Below, piece by piece: positions 9,307-18,310 of a DNA stretch of 64,000 bases. Below the pieces are notes generated by a model. The model saw only the letters and a list, made by a program, of their open reading frames with translations. It was not told where the DNA came from and searched no databases. Source of the stretch: Cyclobacteriaceae bacterium (lineage in GTDB: Bacteria > Bacteroidota > Bacteroidia > Cytophagales > Cyclobacteriaceae); contig CP075525.1 of the NCBI GenBank assembly GCA_025808415.1, positions 1,597,501 to 1,661,500 on the forward strand. The letters run 5' to 3'. The translations under genes were made by a program, and so were the position numbers. Position 1 is the first letter of the stretch; each line of letters starts with the position of its first letter.

Positions 9307-9738
9307 ATGATCAAAATCACACCAAAGCCTATCGACATTCAAAAAGTGATTGAAACCGCCTCCAGCCTGAGTGCCGGAGCTGTGAATGTGTTTATTGGAA
9401 CTGTCCGTAATACAGCGCATGGCAAAAAAGTGCTGTGGCTGGAATACGAGGCGTACGAAGCTATGGCGGTTGCGGAGATAAGAAAAATCATTGACGAAGC
9501 CGCTCATCGATGGCCATTACTGGGATGGGCTGTTAGCCATCGTATAGGAACTTTGAAACCAGGCGAGGTTTCCGTAGCCATTGCCGTTTCCTCCCCACAT
9601 CGCAGGGATTCTTTTGAAGCCTGCCAATTTATAATCGACACGCTTAAGGAAAAGGCTCCCATCTGGAAAAAAGAAATTTTCGAAGATGGGGAAGAGTGGG
9701 TTTCCGCCCAACCGAATATGGCTAAGGTTTATAGCTGA
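9307..9738 (+). CDS. moaE: Molybdopterin synthase catalytic subunit MoaE
   Basis: 143 aa, usual length. Family motifs are GAVNVFIGTVRN, YEAYEAMA, and SPHRRDSFEACQFIIDTLKEKAPIWKKE, which holds the catalytic lysines (KxxxPxWKKE). With MoaD it converts cyclic pyranopterin monophosphate to molybdopterin. It follows moaD by 97 nt. The stop at 9736-9738 overlaps the end of a small convergent ORF by 10 nt. Confidence 0.95.
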   Translation: MIKITPKPIDIQKVIETASSLSAGAVNVFIGTVRNTAHGKKVLWLEYEAYEAMAVAEIRKIIDEAAHRWPLLGWAVSHRIGTLKPGEVSVAIAVSSPHRRDSFEACQFIIDTLKEKAPIWKKEIFEDGEEWVSAQPNMAKVYS

Positions 9739-9854
9739 CTTACCAACAGTATACCCGCAGTTACCAAACCAATTGCCATTAATAATCCGGTAAAGAAAAT
9801 AATCATCAGATCGCGATTGATCGGATTGATGTGTGATTTAGTGGTTGTTTTCAT
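9729..9854 (-). CDS. Predicted 41-aa single-pass membrane protein
   Basis: An ATG at 9854 opens 41 codons ending with TAA at 9729-9731. The translation starts MKTTTKSHINPINRDL, a polar positively charged head, and then has one clean hydrophobic segment of about 22 residues (MIIFFTGLLMAIGLVTAGILL) before VSQL. The shape is typical of a small inner-membrane protein with the head in the cytoplasm. It overlaps the end of moaE by 10 nt, as several convergent pairs in this window do. There is no homology evidence from here, so it could be a chance ORF. Confidence 0.45.
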   Translation of the reverse strand: MKTTTKSHINPINRDLMIIFFTGLLMAIGLVTAGILLVSQL

Positions 9855-10114
9855 AGCCAAACTATTTCAAGACTTTTCGAAGTTACTTTTTATGCCTGAC
9901 CATGGTGGTGCTATGTAAGTATTTCTGCACGGCCATGGTTCTTCACTTGTTTAAACAACAATGGTGCTAAAAAGTATCCTTCATCTGATAAAAGTTTTTA
10001 TTTCCCTCATTGTTAGTGGTTTAGCTTTTCACCTTTCAATAAGGCAATGAAAGATTTATGCATGAAGCAATGTTTTACTTTTTCATGCAATCGATGGAAA
10101 TGTTTAAAGCAGGT
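9855..10114. other. Intergenic region, no confident feature
   Basis: 260 nt of AT-rich sequence between the 41-aa ORF and mobA. A plus-strand frame from 10047 encodes 32 codons rich in Cys and Lys but runs into the end of mobA and has no protein-like pattern. I see no tRNA, strong terminator or repeat. It must hold the promoter for the 41-aa ORF if that gene is real. Confidence 0.4.
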
Positions 10115-10705
10115 TTACGGTTTGAGGTGTAAGGAATTTACAAAATGATCAAATTCCTGTTTTGAATTTATGTTTTTGAGCCAATTTGGCGTGCTTGCAT
10201 TAATGATGTTTGCAGGGTGCTTGCACAAAAATTCTCGAGGACTTGATCCACCTGCGTTATAATAGTCTGACAATAAAGTTATTGCATGAGGTTCCCAAAG
10301 TGTAAGTAAGGGCTCAGGCTGTTTACCCGTTGAGTCCCAAAAGCAAGTGGCTATTTTTGACTTATCGCGATGGTTGATCAGGAACCTTAAGGTGTTTTCG
10401 TCTACTAAAGGCATGTCTACCGGAACCGTTAACCAGGCTGATTCCGGATCCTGTTGAAATACGCTCATAATTCCATTTAACGGTGAGTCAAGATCAAACC
10501 GGTCAACGATTGGATCGAAGTGATCGGGAATGCCCGTAGTATCCTTACACGACAGGTGAACTTTTCTACAGCATGTTGATAGTATGCTAATCAGGTAATC
10601 ACGTTGTGGCTTTCCATGATAGTTGAGAAGGGATTTATCCGTCCCCATCCGGGAACTTTTACCTCCGGCCAATATTAGCCCGTTAATAATGCCTGGGTCA
10701 TTCAT
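10115..10705 (-). CDS. mobA: Molybdenum cofactor guanylyltransferase MobA
   Basis: 196 aa from the ATG at 10705. It has the nucleotidyltransferase signature LILAGGKSSRMGTDKSLL near the N-terminus, then VPVDMPLVDENTL (metal-binding Asp) and a C-terminal segment with GGSSPREFL. It transfers GMP to molybdopterin to make the bis-MGD or MGD form. The ATG overlaps the end of the potassium channel gene by 8 nt, so translation is probably coupled. A longer reading to 10840 would lie wholly inside the channel gene and is not credible. Confidence 0.88.
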   Translation of the reverse strand: MNDPGIINGLILAGGKSSRMGTDKSLLNYHGKPQRDYLISILSTCCRKVHLSCKDTTGIPDHFDPIVDRFDLDSPLNGIMSVFQQDPESAWLTVPVDMPLVDENTLRFLINHRDKSKIATCFWDSTGKQPEPLLTLWEPHAITLLSDYYNAGGSSPREFLCKHPANIINASTPNWLKNINSKQEFDHFVNSLHLKP

Positions 10706-11495
10706 GAAAATCCTTCCCGCAATGCGGGCAGGTATGTTTTTTTGATTGTGGATTATGGAGCAACTCAAAAAATCCTGAAGAAAGAATACCGGCAGGAAGC
10801 GCCAAAAACGCAACACCGGCAATGGCAAACAAGCCACCAAGTACTTTGCCGAGTGGTGTAATGGGTACTACATCACCGTACCCAACGGTTGTTAATGTGG
10901 CCATACCCCACCACATAGCTTCAGGTATTGAGCCGAATTTATCGGGTTGGGCTTCACGTTCTGCCAGGTGCATGAAGAAAGAAATGATGACCAGAATAAA
11001 AATGATAAAGATGAAACTGAGCACCAGTTGTTCTTTTCGCTCGGCAATAACCTTTTTAAAAATAATCATGGCTTGCATGTAGCGTGTAATCTTAAACATG
11101 CGGAAGAGCGCCATTAACCGGAAGATTCGTATAAACCGTAAATCAATGGGAAGGAATGTCAGGTAGAACGGCATAAAAGCCATCAGGTCCACCAGGGCCA
11201 TAGGTGTTTTAATGTATTTCAACCTTCCGTGAATGCCATGCTTATATTTAGGATTTTCAACAATGGCATAGAGCCGTGCCACATATTCCAGCGTAAAGAA
11301 GATCACTGAATACTGTTCGAAGTGATCAAATATTTCCTGATACTGAGCCTCTATTTCTGGAATTGATTCCAGAATGATGGCCACAATGTTAAGGATAATG
11401 GTGGTGATTAAAATGGTTTCAAAGATACGTTCAAGTGTACCTCCGCGTTCTGTGGGCTCCAGCGTGAGGTAGAGCCTTCTTCGTAAGGTTGTCAT
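10698..11495 (-). CDS. Voltage-gated potassium channel family ion transporter with Cys/His tail
   Basis: 265 aa. Six membrane segments fit the ion transporter fold: S1 about 24-44, S2 about 60-78, S3 about 98-115, the Arg-bearing S4 at 118-140 (R120, R123, R126, R132, R138), S5 about 158-176, the pore with filter TVGYGD at 203-208, and S6 about 214-240. The filter predicts K+ selectivity. The tail after S6 is short and ends with CPHCGKDFHE (C256, C259, H264), which looks like half a zinc ribbon. It overlaps moaC by 4 nt (ATGA) and mobA by 8 nt, so it sits inside a Moco operon with no obvious reason. Confidence 0.9.
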   Translation of the reverse strand: MTTLRRRLYLTLEPTERGGTLERIFETILITTIILNIVAIILESIPEIEAQYQEIFDHFEQYSVIFFTLEYVARLYAIVENPKYKHGIHGRLKYIKTPMALVDLMAFMPFYLTFLPIDLRFIRIFRLMALFRMFKITRYMQAMIIFKKVIAERKEQLVLSFIFIIFILVIISFFMHLAEREAQPDKFGSIPEAMWWGMATLTTVGYGDVVPITPLGKVLGGLFAIAGVAFLALPAGILSSGFFELLHNPQSKKHTCPHCGKDFHE

Positions 11496-11974
11496 GGTTT
11501 GCGTTTAAAGTCTTTTTTACCTCCGGTTTTTTCGAGAAGTTTTATTTCGCTGATGGTGATTTCATGCGACAACGCTTTGCACATGTCATAGATGGTAAGC
11601 GCGGCTATGCTTACTGCCGTCAGGGCTTCCATTTCCACTCCTGTTTTGCCCGTTATGGATGTATGGCTTTCAATAACAATAACCTCTTTACGGATGGCGA
11701 TGGTAATTTTACAATCTTCAATACCAATGGGGTGGGAGAGCGGGATTAAATCAGCAGTTTTTTTTGCACCCATTACCCCGGCCAGTATGGCGGTTTGGAA
11801 TACGGGGCCTTTTTTGGTTACAAGCTCACTATGTTTAATGAGGTTGATGATTTCAGCGCCCACGTGAACATGCGCCTGTGCCCGGGCAATTCGTTTGGTG
11901 ATAACTTTTGGGGACACATCCACCATTTGTGGATTTCCGGAGTCGTCAGTGTGGGTTAATTTTTTACCTTTCAT
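11492..11974 (-). CDS. moaC: Cyclic pyranopterin monophosphate synthase MoaC
   Basis: 160 aa from the ATG at 11974; an earlier TTG at 11992 would add six residues. Family motifs are LTHTDDSGNPQMVDV at the start, KGPVFQTAILAGVMGAKKT, LIPLSHP, and GKTGVEMEALTAVS with the catalytic region, then YDMCKAL. It makes cyclic pyranopterin monophosphate from the MoaA product. The stop overlaps the start of the channel gene (ATGA). Its start is only 34 nt from the divergent moeA start, so both promoters must lie in or next to coding sequence. Confidence 0.96.
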   Translation of the reverse strand: MKGKKLTHTDDSGNPQMVDVSPKVITKRIARAQAHVHVGAEIINLIKHSELVTKKGPVFQTAILAGVMGAKKTADLIPLSHPIGIEDCKITIAIRKEVIVIESHTSITGKTGVEMEALTAVSIAALTIYDMCKALSHEITISEIKLLEKTGGKKDFKRKP

Positions 11975-11989
11975 CAACGGTTGTTCAAT

Positions 11990-11997
11990 CAAAGTTA
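11990..11997 (-). promoter_or_regulatory. Possible -7 box for moaC
   Basis: The minus strand reads TAACTTTG 16 nt upstream of the moaC ATG, matching the Bacteroidota -7 consensus TAnnTTTG. I do not see a convincing -33 box, so this is weak. Confidence 0.25.
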
Positions 11998-12008
11998 GAA
12001 ATTTATTT

Positions 12009-13196
12009 ATGGTAAGCGTATCCGAAGCCGATCAAATCCTTAGCGGTACAAGTTATAAACTTTCAACATTAGCGTTGCCTGTTGAAAACGTAGTGAATAG
12101 GGTATTGGCAGAAACGGTGGTGGCCGATAGGGACTTTCCGCCCTTTGACAGGGTGGCTATGGATGGTATTGCGATTAACGCCAGGGCATTTGCACAAAAA
12201 AAAGCTTTCAAGATCGAATCCGTACAGGCTGCCGGTGTACCCAGGCTTTCGCTTCAGCACAGCGAGAATTGTATAGAGGTAATGACCGGTGCAACCGTTC
12301 CAGAGGGTACTGATGCCGTGATCCGATATGAAGATGTTGACATTGCCGAGGGCCATGCTTCCATCCGGCTTGATCATGTTTCCACCGGTATGAATATTCA
12401 CTATCAAGGCAGCGATGTTCGTAAAGACGAGGTGGTGCTATCACCCGGGCAAGTACTATCACCGGCTGAAATTGCGCTGCTGGCATCGGTAGGTAAAACC
12501 GAAGTTCATGTTTATGAATTTCCACGAACAGCAATAATTTCATCCGGCAACGAATTGGTTGAAATCGGAACCGTTCCGGAACCGCATCAAATCAGGCGAT
12601 CGAATGCTTATGCCCTGCAGGCAGCTATGCTTCAGTTGGGTTGGCAGGCACGCCTGTATCATTTGCCTGACGATCGGTTTACTATACACGAGCGCCTTCA
12701 GCATGTATTGTTGGGGCATGATGTTGTCATTTTATCCGGTGGTGTCTCGAAAGGAAAATTTGATTTTATCCCCGAAGCACTGAACGACCTGGGCATTCAA
12801 AAACTTTTTCACCAGGTTAGCCAAAAGCCGGGCAAGCCTTTTTGGTTTGGGAAATCAGCCTCGAACAAAATTGTATTTGCACTGCCGGGCAATCCGGTGT
12901 CAACTTTTTTGTGCTTTTACCGCTACATCAAACCGTGGATACACAATCAAATGCAGAATCCTGTGCGGGTTTCGAAAGCCAAACTGGCATCATCTTTTGA
13001 ATTTAGCCCACCCTTAACCTATTATTTGCAAGTGCGGGTGGAAAATGAAAACGGCACATTAGTGGCCTACCCGATACCCGGAGGCGGCTCAGGCGATTTT
13101 GCCAACCTGGCGGGCGTATCCGGCTTTTTGGAGTTGCCATCTTCATTATCGCACTTCAGCGCTGGCGAGGTATTCGATTACTATTTTTTTCGTTAG
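12009..13196 (+). CDS. moeA: Molybdopterin molybdenumtransferase MoeA
   Basis: 395 aa from the ATG at 12009; upstream in-frame sequence lies in moaC and is not MoeA-like. Motifs include RDFPPFDRVAMDGIAI, EVMTGATVPEGTDAVIRYE, GSDVRKDEVVL, SSGNELVE, the MoCF_biosynth motif ILSGGVSKGKFDF, and FALPGNPVSTFLCF. It inserts molybdate into adenylylated molybdopterin. It is divergent from moaC and convergent with the antiporter gene, overlapping the latter by 4 nt. Confidence 0.96.
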   Translation: MVSVSEADQILSGTSYKLSTLALPVENVVNRVLAETVVADRDFPPFDRVAMDGIAINARAFAQKKAFKIESVQAAGVPRLSLQHSENCIEVMTGATVPEGTDAVIRYEDVDIAEGHASIRLDHVSTGMNIHYQGSDVRKDEVVLSPGQVLSPAEIALLASVGKTEVHVYEFPRTAIISSGNELVEIGTVPEPHQIRRSNAYALQAAMLQLGWQARLYHLPDDRFTIHERLQHVLLGHDVVILSGGVSKGKFDFIPEALNDLGIQKLFHQVSQKPGKPFWFGKSASNKIVFALPGNPVSTFLCFYRYIKPWIHNQMQNPVRVSKAKLASSFEFSPPLTYYLQVRVENENGTLVAYPIPGGGSGDFANLAGVSGFLELPSSLSHFSAGEVFDYYFFR

Positions 13197-14662
13197 GCAG
13201 GATTGATTTTTAGTGATTGGTATACCTGGGGAAGCGCCTCTTTATTATCCGCCAGAATGGCCAGTTTGTCACCTGCCTCCAAAACAGTGGATCCTCCGGG
13301 CCGAATGAATTTTCCATGCCGGTTGATCATGATAATGATGGCAGTTTTCGGGAACGATAATTGAACAATGGATTTACCAACCACAGGATTATTGCTGCCC
13401 AACTCCACTTCAAATAATTCTGATTTAAAGGAATCATTCAATTCAATCTCAAGGGGAGACCGTTTTTTGATTTTTTGCGGAACAGAAAGGTGCAACCACT
13501 TGGCAACTTGCGAAAGCGTAGTGCCCTGAAGCAACACAGAGGATACAGTAATAAAGAATACAAGATTAAAAATCATACTGGCCTGTTCTACTCCCGCCAA
13601 CAATGGATAAGTAGCAAACACTATAGGCACGGCTCCACGCAACCCAACCCACGAAATAAATAGTTTCTCGCGGTAGTTCATTTTAAAAAATGCAAGACTT
13701 ATAAATACACTAAGGGGCCTTGCAATAAACATCAGGAAAAGCGCCAGCAATATTCCTGGACCAACAACAGGAGGAATCTCCGAGGGAAAAACAAGAAGTC
13801 CCAAAGTAAGGAACATGATGATCTGCATAAGCCAGGCTACACCATCATAAAAACGGATTAAACTTTTTTTATGGATGAAGCTTGAGTTACCAAGAATTAC
13901 GGCACTGATGTAAACTGCCAGGAAACCATTTCCCCCTATAAAATCTGTTATTGCAAAAGTGAACAATACAAGGGCGGTAACCAATACCGGATAAAGCCCG
14001 TCAACATCAAGATTTATCTTGTTTATAATGAAAGCCATGGCACGGCCCATCAGGTATCCTAACCCACCACCAATGAACATTTGCTTGATAAAAAACGGAA
14101 TGAGCGTTACCAGGCTCTCATCTTTATGTTCATAAACCATAAGTAAGCTTACCGTAAGAAAGTAGGCCATCGGATCGTTACTGCCACTCTCCAGTTCCAG
14201 TGTCGGGCCAATGTTTCTTTTTAAGCCAATATTTTTACCTCGCAAAATGGAAAACACAGCTGCAGCATCGGTAGAAGAAACAATCGCGCCTAGCAGCATG
14301 CCTTCCAGTATAGTAAAACCCATAATGTAATGGGCAAAAAGGCCTAGCGTAATGGCTGTAATAAACACACCCGCTGTTGATAACACTATTCCTTTGAACA
14401 GCACAGGTTTAACACTTTCCCACTTGGTATCGAGACCTCCGGAGAAAAGAATGAAGTTTAAGGCAATGACACCTATAAACTGGGCCAGTTTGGGATCATT
14501 AAAGCTGATTTTACCTGGCCCGTCCGATCCGGCCAACATACCCATTAGCAAGAACATAATGAGTGCCGGAACACCTAACCGATAGGACGTTTTACTGGCC
14601 AGGATGCTCAGAAACAACAGAATGGATCCGAGAAGCAATATGTTTTCTGCCGTAAGCTGCAT
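13193..14662 (-). CDS. Potassium/proton antiporter of the NhaP2/CvrA type (CPA1) with TrkA-C domain
   Basis: 489 aa. About twelve membrane segments cover residues 5-390 with CPA1 motifs: SSTDAAAVFSILRG and the ESGSNDPMAYFLT stretch that carries the ion-binding Asp. A cytoplasmic part (about 415-489) is a TrkA-C domain (VGKSIVQLSFPKTAIIIMI ... GDKLAILAD). By family it exchanges K+ or Na+ for protons. It sits next to the Moco cluster and a K+ channel, but I see no shared regulation. Confidence 0.87.
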   Translation of the reverse strand: MQLTAENILLLGSILLFLSILASKTSYRLGVPALIMFLLMGMLAGSDGPGKISFNDPKLAQFIGVIALNFILFSGGLDTKWESVKPVLFKGIVLSTAGVFITAITLGLFAHYIMGFTILEGMLLGAIVSSTDAAAVFSILRGKNIGLKRNIGPTLELESGSNDPMAYFLTVSLLMVYEHKDESLVTLIPFFIKQMFIGGGLGYLMGRAMAFIINKINLDVDGLYPVLVTALVLFTFAITDFIGGNGFLAVYISAVILGNSSFIHKKSLIRFYDGVAWLMQIIMFLTLGLLVFPSEIPPVVGPGILLALFLMFIARPLSVFISLAFFKMNYREKLFISWVGLRGAVPIVFATYPLLAGVEQASMIFNLVFFITVSSVLLQGTTLSQVAKWLHLSVPQKIKKRSPLEIELNDSFKSELFEVELGSNNPVVGKSIVQLSFPKTAIIIMINRHGKFIRPGGSTVLEAGDKLAILADNKEALPQVYQSLKINPA

Positions 14663-14804
14663 AAGTGAATTAGATACTTTTCTGCGAGTTTAAAGATAGG
14701 AAATTGAAGGAGCTAAGGCTTAATTTGCCGTGGTTTTCTGCATTATGAAATAGCGGTTAACTTTGTCGTTCGTTTATTCAAAAACGCATTTAATAGTTCA
14801 ATTT

Positions 14805-16136
14805 ATGTTCGATAGTTTAAGTATAAAGCTGGAAAAAGCTTTTCAAACACTGAAAGGCCAGGGCAGGATTACCGAGATTAACGTTGCCGGTACCATTAAG
14901 GAAATTCGCAAGGCGTTGATTGATGCCGATGTAAATTATAAAGTAGCCAAGGAAGTAACAGACGAAATTAAAGAAAAGGCTTTGGGACAGAATGTTCTCA
15001 CGGCCATTTCGCCCGGTCAGTTGCTGGTGAAAATCACTAACGATGAACTCACCGCCCTGATGGGCAGTGAAAGTGTGGATATAAACCTTTCGGGAAACCC
15101 ATCCATAATTTTAATTGCCGGTTTGCAGGGTTCCGGTAAAACAACCTTTTCAGGGAAACTTGCCAACTACCTGAAGCGTCAAGGGCGCCAGGTTTTATTA
15201 ACGGCCTGCGATATTTACCGCCCTGCGGCTATTAATCAGTTGAAAGTACTGGGTGAACAGATTGGTGTTGAAGTGTATGCCGAACCGGAAAATAAAGATG
15301 CGGTAAAAATTGCCAAAGCTGCCCTTGAACATGCTACGAAAAACAATCACCGCATTGTTATAGTCGATACAGCCGGTCGCCTGGCGATTGATGAAGAGAT
15401 GATGAATGAGATTGCCCGGCTGAAGGATGCGCTCAATCCTTCAGAGACCTTATTTGTGGTTGACTCCATGACCGGCCAGGATGCAGTCAATACGGCCAAA
15501 GCTTTTAACGACCGTTTGAATTTTGATGGAGTAGTACTTACGAAATTGGATGGTGACTCCCGCGGTGGTGCGGCCTTATCTATCCGCAGGGTTGTTGAAA
15601 AGCCCATCAAGTTTATCAGCACGGGCGAAAAAATGGAAGCCCTTGACCGCTTCTATCCCGATCGTATGGCCGGGAGAATTTTGGGTATGGGCGATGTTGT
15701 TTCCTTGGTTGAAAAGGCGCAGAGCACCTTTGATGAAGAGGAAGCCAGGCGGTTAAATGCAAAACTCCGAAAAAACCAATTCGACTTAAGCGATTTTCTA
15801 ACCCAACTGGAGCAGATCAAGAAGATGGGCAACATGAAAGACCTGTTGGGCATGATACCGGGCGTAGGTAAAGCCATGAAAGGCGTAGATATTGATGACA
15901 ATGCCTTTAAGCCAATCGAGTCAATAATCCGGTCTATGACCCTGGAAGAACGGGCCAACCCGGATATTATAAACGGAAGCCGTAAAAACAGGATTGCAAA
16001 AGGCAGCGGCACATCGGTGCAGCAGGTTAATCAACTGCTCAAACAGTTTGGTGACATGCGCAAAATGATGAAGACCATGAATAAGATGGGTGGCGGCAAG
16101 CGGGCTTTATCGGCAATAAATCCTTTCGGAAGATAG
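14805..16136 (+). CDS. ffh: Signal recognition particle protein Ffh (SRP54)
   Basis: 443 aa from the ATG at 14805 (MFDSLSIKLEKAFQTL), the usual Ffh start. The N domain is followed by the G domain with GLQGSGKTTFSGKLA, ACDIYRPAA, DTAGRL, TKLDGDSRGG, and then the Met-rich M domain ending GDMRKMMKTMNKMGGGKR. It binds signal sequences and 4.5S RNA and delivers ribosomes to FtsY. A terminator hairpin follows at 16229. Confidence 0.97.
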   Translation: MFDSLSIKLEKAFQTLKGQGRITEINVAGTIKEIRKALIDADVNYKVAKEVTDEIKEKALGQNVLTAISPGQLLVKITNDELTALMGSESVDINLSGNPSIILIAGLQGSGKTTFSGKLANYLKRQGRQVLLTACDIYRPAAINQLKVLGEQIGVEVYAEPENKDAVKIAKAALEHATKNNHRIVIVDTAGRLAIDEEMMNEIARLKDALNPSETLFVVDSMTGQDAVNTAKAFNDRLNFDGVVLTKLDGDSRGGAALSIRRVVEKPIKFISTGEKMEALDRFYPDRMAGRILGMGDVVSLVEKAQSTFDEEEARRLNAKLRKNQFDLSDFLTQLEQIKKMGNMKDLLGMIPGVGKAMKGVDIDDNAFKPIESIIRSMTLEERANPDIINGSRKNRIAKGSGTSVQQVNQLLKQFGDMRKMMKTMNKMGGGKRALSAINPFGR

Positions 16137-16228
16137 AACAACGGGAATTTTTTGTAAGTTAGCCCACCGGTAAAACCTTATTTGCTTAAATAGCGTTCTA
16201 CCATTAGTTTACAGGTCAAATTTGAAAG

Positions 16229-16256
16229 TGCCCCGGATATTCCGGGGCATTTTTTC
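16229..16256 (+). terminator. Rho-independent terminator after ffh
   Basis: Perfect 9-bp stem TGCCCCGGA / TCCGGGGCA with a 3-nt loop, followed by a run of six T. It lies about 90 nt after the ffh stop and before the DUF2911 gene. Confidence 0.9.
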
Positions 16257-16290
16257 TAATCCATGAACGTATTAACCAAATCTTAACATC

Positions 16291-16836
16291 ATGAAAAAGT
16301 TGAAATTATTTGCCTTAGTAGCATTGATTCTGTTTGCGTTTGATGATCAGGCCATCGCTCAAAAGTTTCCTGGTCTTGATCCGAGCCCGGCTGATATCGT
16401 CTACTTCCGTCCCGATGGCCGAAATGCTGACCCTGTTGCTAAAGTTGTTTATAGTCGTCCGGCAAAAAAGGGACGCACCATGTTGGGCGGCACCGAACCG
16501 TATGGCCAGGTATGGCGAACGGGTGCTAACGAAACCACCGAAATTAAACTATATAAAGATGTAACCTTTGGGGATAAAAAACTTAAAGCCGGAACGTACT
16601 CGCTTTATACTATTCCTGATAAGAGTGAGTGGACAATAATCTTTAATTCAAAGTTGGATACCTGGGGCGCCTATGCATATGATGAAAGCAAAGACGTTGC
16701 CCGCATCAAAGTGCCTGCCGGAAAAACGGATTCGGAAGTTGAGAACTTCACCATTATGTTCGATGGCAAAGATGCCACAGCTGTAATGATACTGGCATGG
16801 GAAAACACTTTGGTTAAGATACCCTTGAAATATTAA
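16291..16836 (+). CDS. DUF2911 family secreted protein
   Basis: 181 aa. A signal peptide ends near residue 23 (DDQAIAQ). The mature part has the DUF2911 pattern: SPADIVYFRPDGR, VVYSRPAKKGRTMLGG, PYGQVWRTGANETTEIKLYKD, LKAGTYSLYTIPDKSEWTIIFN, and the closing FTIMFDGKD segment. The family has no firm function; it is beta-rich and exported, common in Bacteroidota. It stands alone between two terminators. Confidence 0.85.
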   Translation: MKKLKLFALVALILFAFDDQAIAQKFPGLDPSPADIVYFRPDGRNADPVAKVVYSRPAKKGRTMLGGTEPYGQVWRTGANETTEIKLYKDVTFGDKKLKAGTYSLYTIPDKSEWTIIFNSKLDTWGAYAYDESKDVARIKVPAGKTDSEVENFTIMFDGKDATAVMILAWENTLVKIPLKY

Positions 16837-16856
16837 TTCAAAATAAAGTTGATTTG

Positions 16857-16886
16857 AAAGCCCTGTGTTCGCGGGGCTTTTTTTAT
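16857..16886 (+). terminator. Terminator after the DUF2911 gene
   Basis: AAAGCCC(TG) pairs with (CG)GGGCTTT across a short loop and is followed by a T-run, about 20 nt after the stop codon. Confidence 0.8.
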
Positions 16887-16921
16887 TGCTTTCAAACCTG
16901 TAGTTTCATGAACCATAGCTG

Positions 16922-17368
16922 ATGTTTATGAATGTTTTGGGCCGTTCCGACCGGGTTGACCTCCCGGGTTTAGGGTTGTTCAATATCCATGCAAAAATTG
17001 ATACTGGTGCATACACCAGCAGCTTGCATTGCTCGCGTGCCGAAGTAGTGAAGGGTGTGCTTGAGTTTGTGTTGCTGGATGATGAACACCCGGAATTTAC
17101 CGGTATGGTTTTCAGGTTCAGCGAGTTTGATCAGCGTGAAATAAAAAACTCATTTGGGGTGGCGGAACATCGCTATATTATCACCACTACTGTAAAAATT
17201 TTTGATGAAGAAATTGTTACCGAATTTTCATTGAGCGATCGAGATGCTTTACGGTTTCCTATCCTGCTGGGCCGTAAAATTTTGCGTAACCGTTTTTACA
17301 TTGATGTCACAAAAAAAAATCTATCTTACCGGCATAAAAAGAAAAGGGTAATCCACAGTAAAAAGTAA
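16922..17368 (+). CDS. RimB-type ATP-dependent zinc protease family protein (retropepsin-like)
   Basis: 148 aa. It has the aspartic-protease-like motif AKIDTGAYTSSLHC near residue 25 and the ending FPILLGRKILRNRFYIDVTKK, as in Pfam Zn_protease (PF05618). It is immediately upstream of rimK, and in the RimABK system the protease removes or trims glutamates added by RimK. The name 'zinc protease' is historic; the fold is pepsin-like. The first gene of a three-gene operon. An alternative start two codons later (ATG at 16928) cannot be excluded. Confidence 0.82.
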   Translation: MFMNVLGRSDRVDLPGLGLFNIHAKIDTGAYTSSLHCSRAEVVKGVLEFVLLDDEHPEFTGMVFRFSEFDQREIKNSFGVAEHRYIITTTVKIFDEEIVTEFSLSDRDALRFPILLGRKILRNRFYIDVTKKNLSYRHKKKRVIHSKK

Positions 17369-17383
17369 CCGGCCTTAGTAATT

Positions 17384-18295
17384 ATGAATATTGCCATTCT
17401 TTCCCGTGATGCAAAATTGTACTCCACCAGGCGTATAAAAGAGGCCGGAGAGAAGCGAGGCCACCATGTGGAAATTATCGATCACATGAAATGTGTGCTC
17501 TTTATTGAAAAGAAAAACCCAGTAGTACTATACCAGGGAAAACGACTCGACTATTTTGATGCGGTGATTCCACGTATTGGTGCTTCGGTAACTTTTTATG
17601 GGGCGGCTGTGGTTCGCCAGTTTGAAATGATGAAAGTATTTACCGCCATTGAGTCACAGGCGCTTATTCGCTCACGCGATAAACTGAGGAGTTTACAAAT
17701 ACTTTCACGCGCAGGCCTTGGGCTGCCAAAAACAATTTTCATGGATTATTCGCGCGATACGGAAGGAATAATTGAAGCTGTGGGAGGGGCACCAGTGGTT
17801 ATTAAACTATTGGAAGGCACCCAGGGCCTTGGTGTTGTTCTTGCAGAAAATAAAAAAGCTGCACAGTCGGTTATCGAAGCTTTCCATGGCTTACATGCCC
17901 GTATTATTGTGCAGGAGTTTATCAAAGAAGCACGAGGAACCGACATAAGGGCCTTTGTGGTGGATGGTGAAGTAGTAGGTGCCATGAAGCGTGAAGCCAC
18001 GCGCGATGGGGAGTTTCGTTCCAATCTTCACCGGGGCGGAAAGGCAACAGTAGTAAAACTAACCCGGGCCGAAAAGGCAGCTGCAATTACAGCCGCTAAG
18101 AAAATGGGGTTAGGGATAGCAGGTGTGGACATGCTTCCTTCCAAGCGCGGCCCGCTTATTATTGAGGTGAATTCATCACCGGGGTTGGAAGGCATAGAGG
18201 GTGCTACTAAAGTGGATATTGGTGGAAAAATTATTCAATACCTGGAGAAGCATGCGGCCAAAAAGAAAATCCAGAAAGATAAAATCAATGCTTAG
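17384..18295 (+). CDS. rimK: RimK-type alpha-L-glutamate ligase
   Basis: 303 aa ATP-grasp enzyme. The N-terminal domain has [17 protein letters not shown]; the ATP-grasp part has [32 protein letters not shown], and the metal-binding [15 protein letters not shown]. It adds glutamates to the C-terminus of ribosomal protein S6 or to a related substrate. It lies between the RimB-like protease (15-nt gap) and the aspartoacylase-like gene (15-nt gap), a gene order seen in many bacteria. Confidence 0.93.
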   Translation: MNIAILSRDAKLYSTRRIKEAGEKRGHHVEIIDHMKCVLFIEKKNPVVLYQGKRLDYFDAVIPRIGASVTFYGAAVVRQFEMMKVFTAIESQALIRSRDKLRSLQILSRAGLGLPKTIFMDYSRDTEGIIEAVGGAPVVIKLLEGTQGLGVVLAENKKAAQSVIEAFHGLHARIIVQEFIKEARGTDIRAFVVDGEVVGAMKREATRDGEFRSNLHRGGKATVVKLTRAEKAAAITAAKKMGLGIAGVDMLPSKRGPLIIEVNSSPGLEGIEGATKVDIGGKIIQYLEKHAAKKKIQKDKINA

Positions 18296-18310
18296 CCTTA
18301 AACCATAGCG

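Noticed and set aside
10047..10144. 32-codon plus-strand ORF before mobA
   Set aside because: Short, Cys-rich, runs into the mobA 3' end and has no supporting signal.
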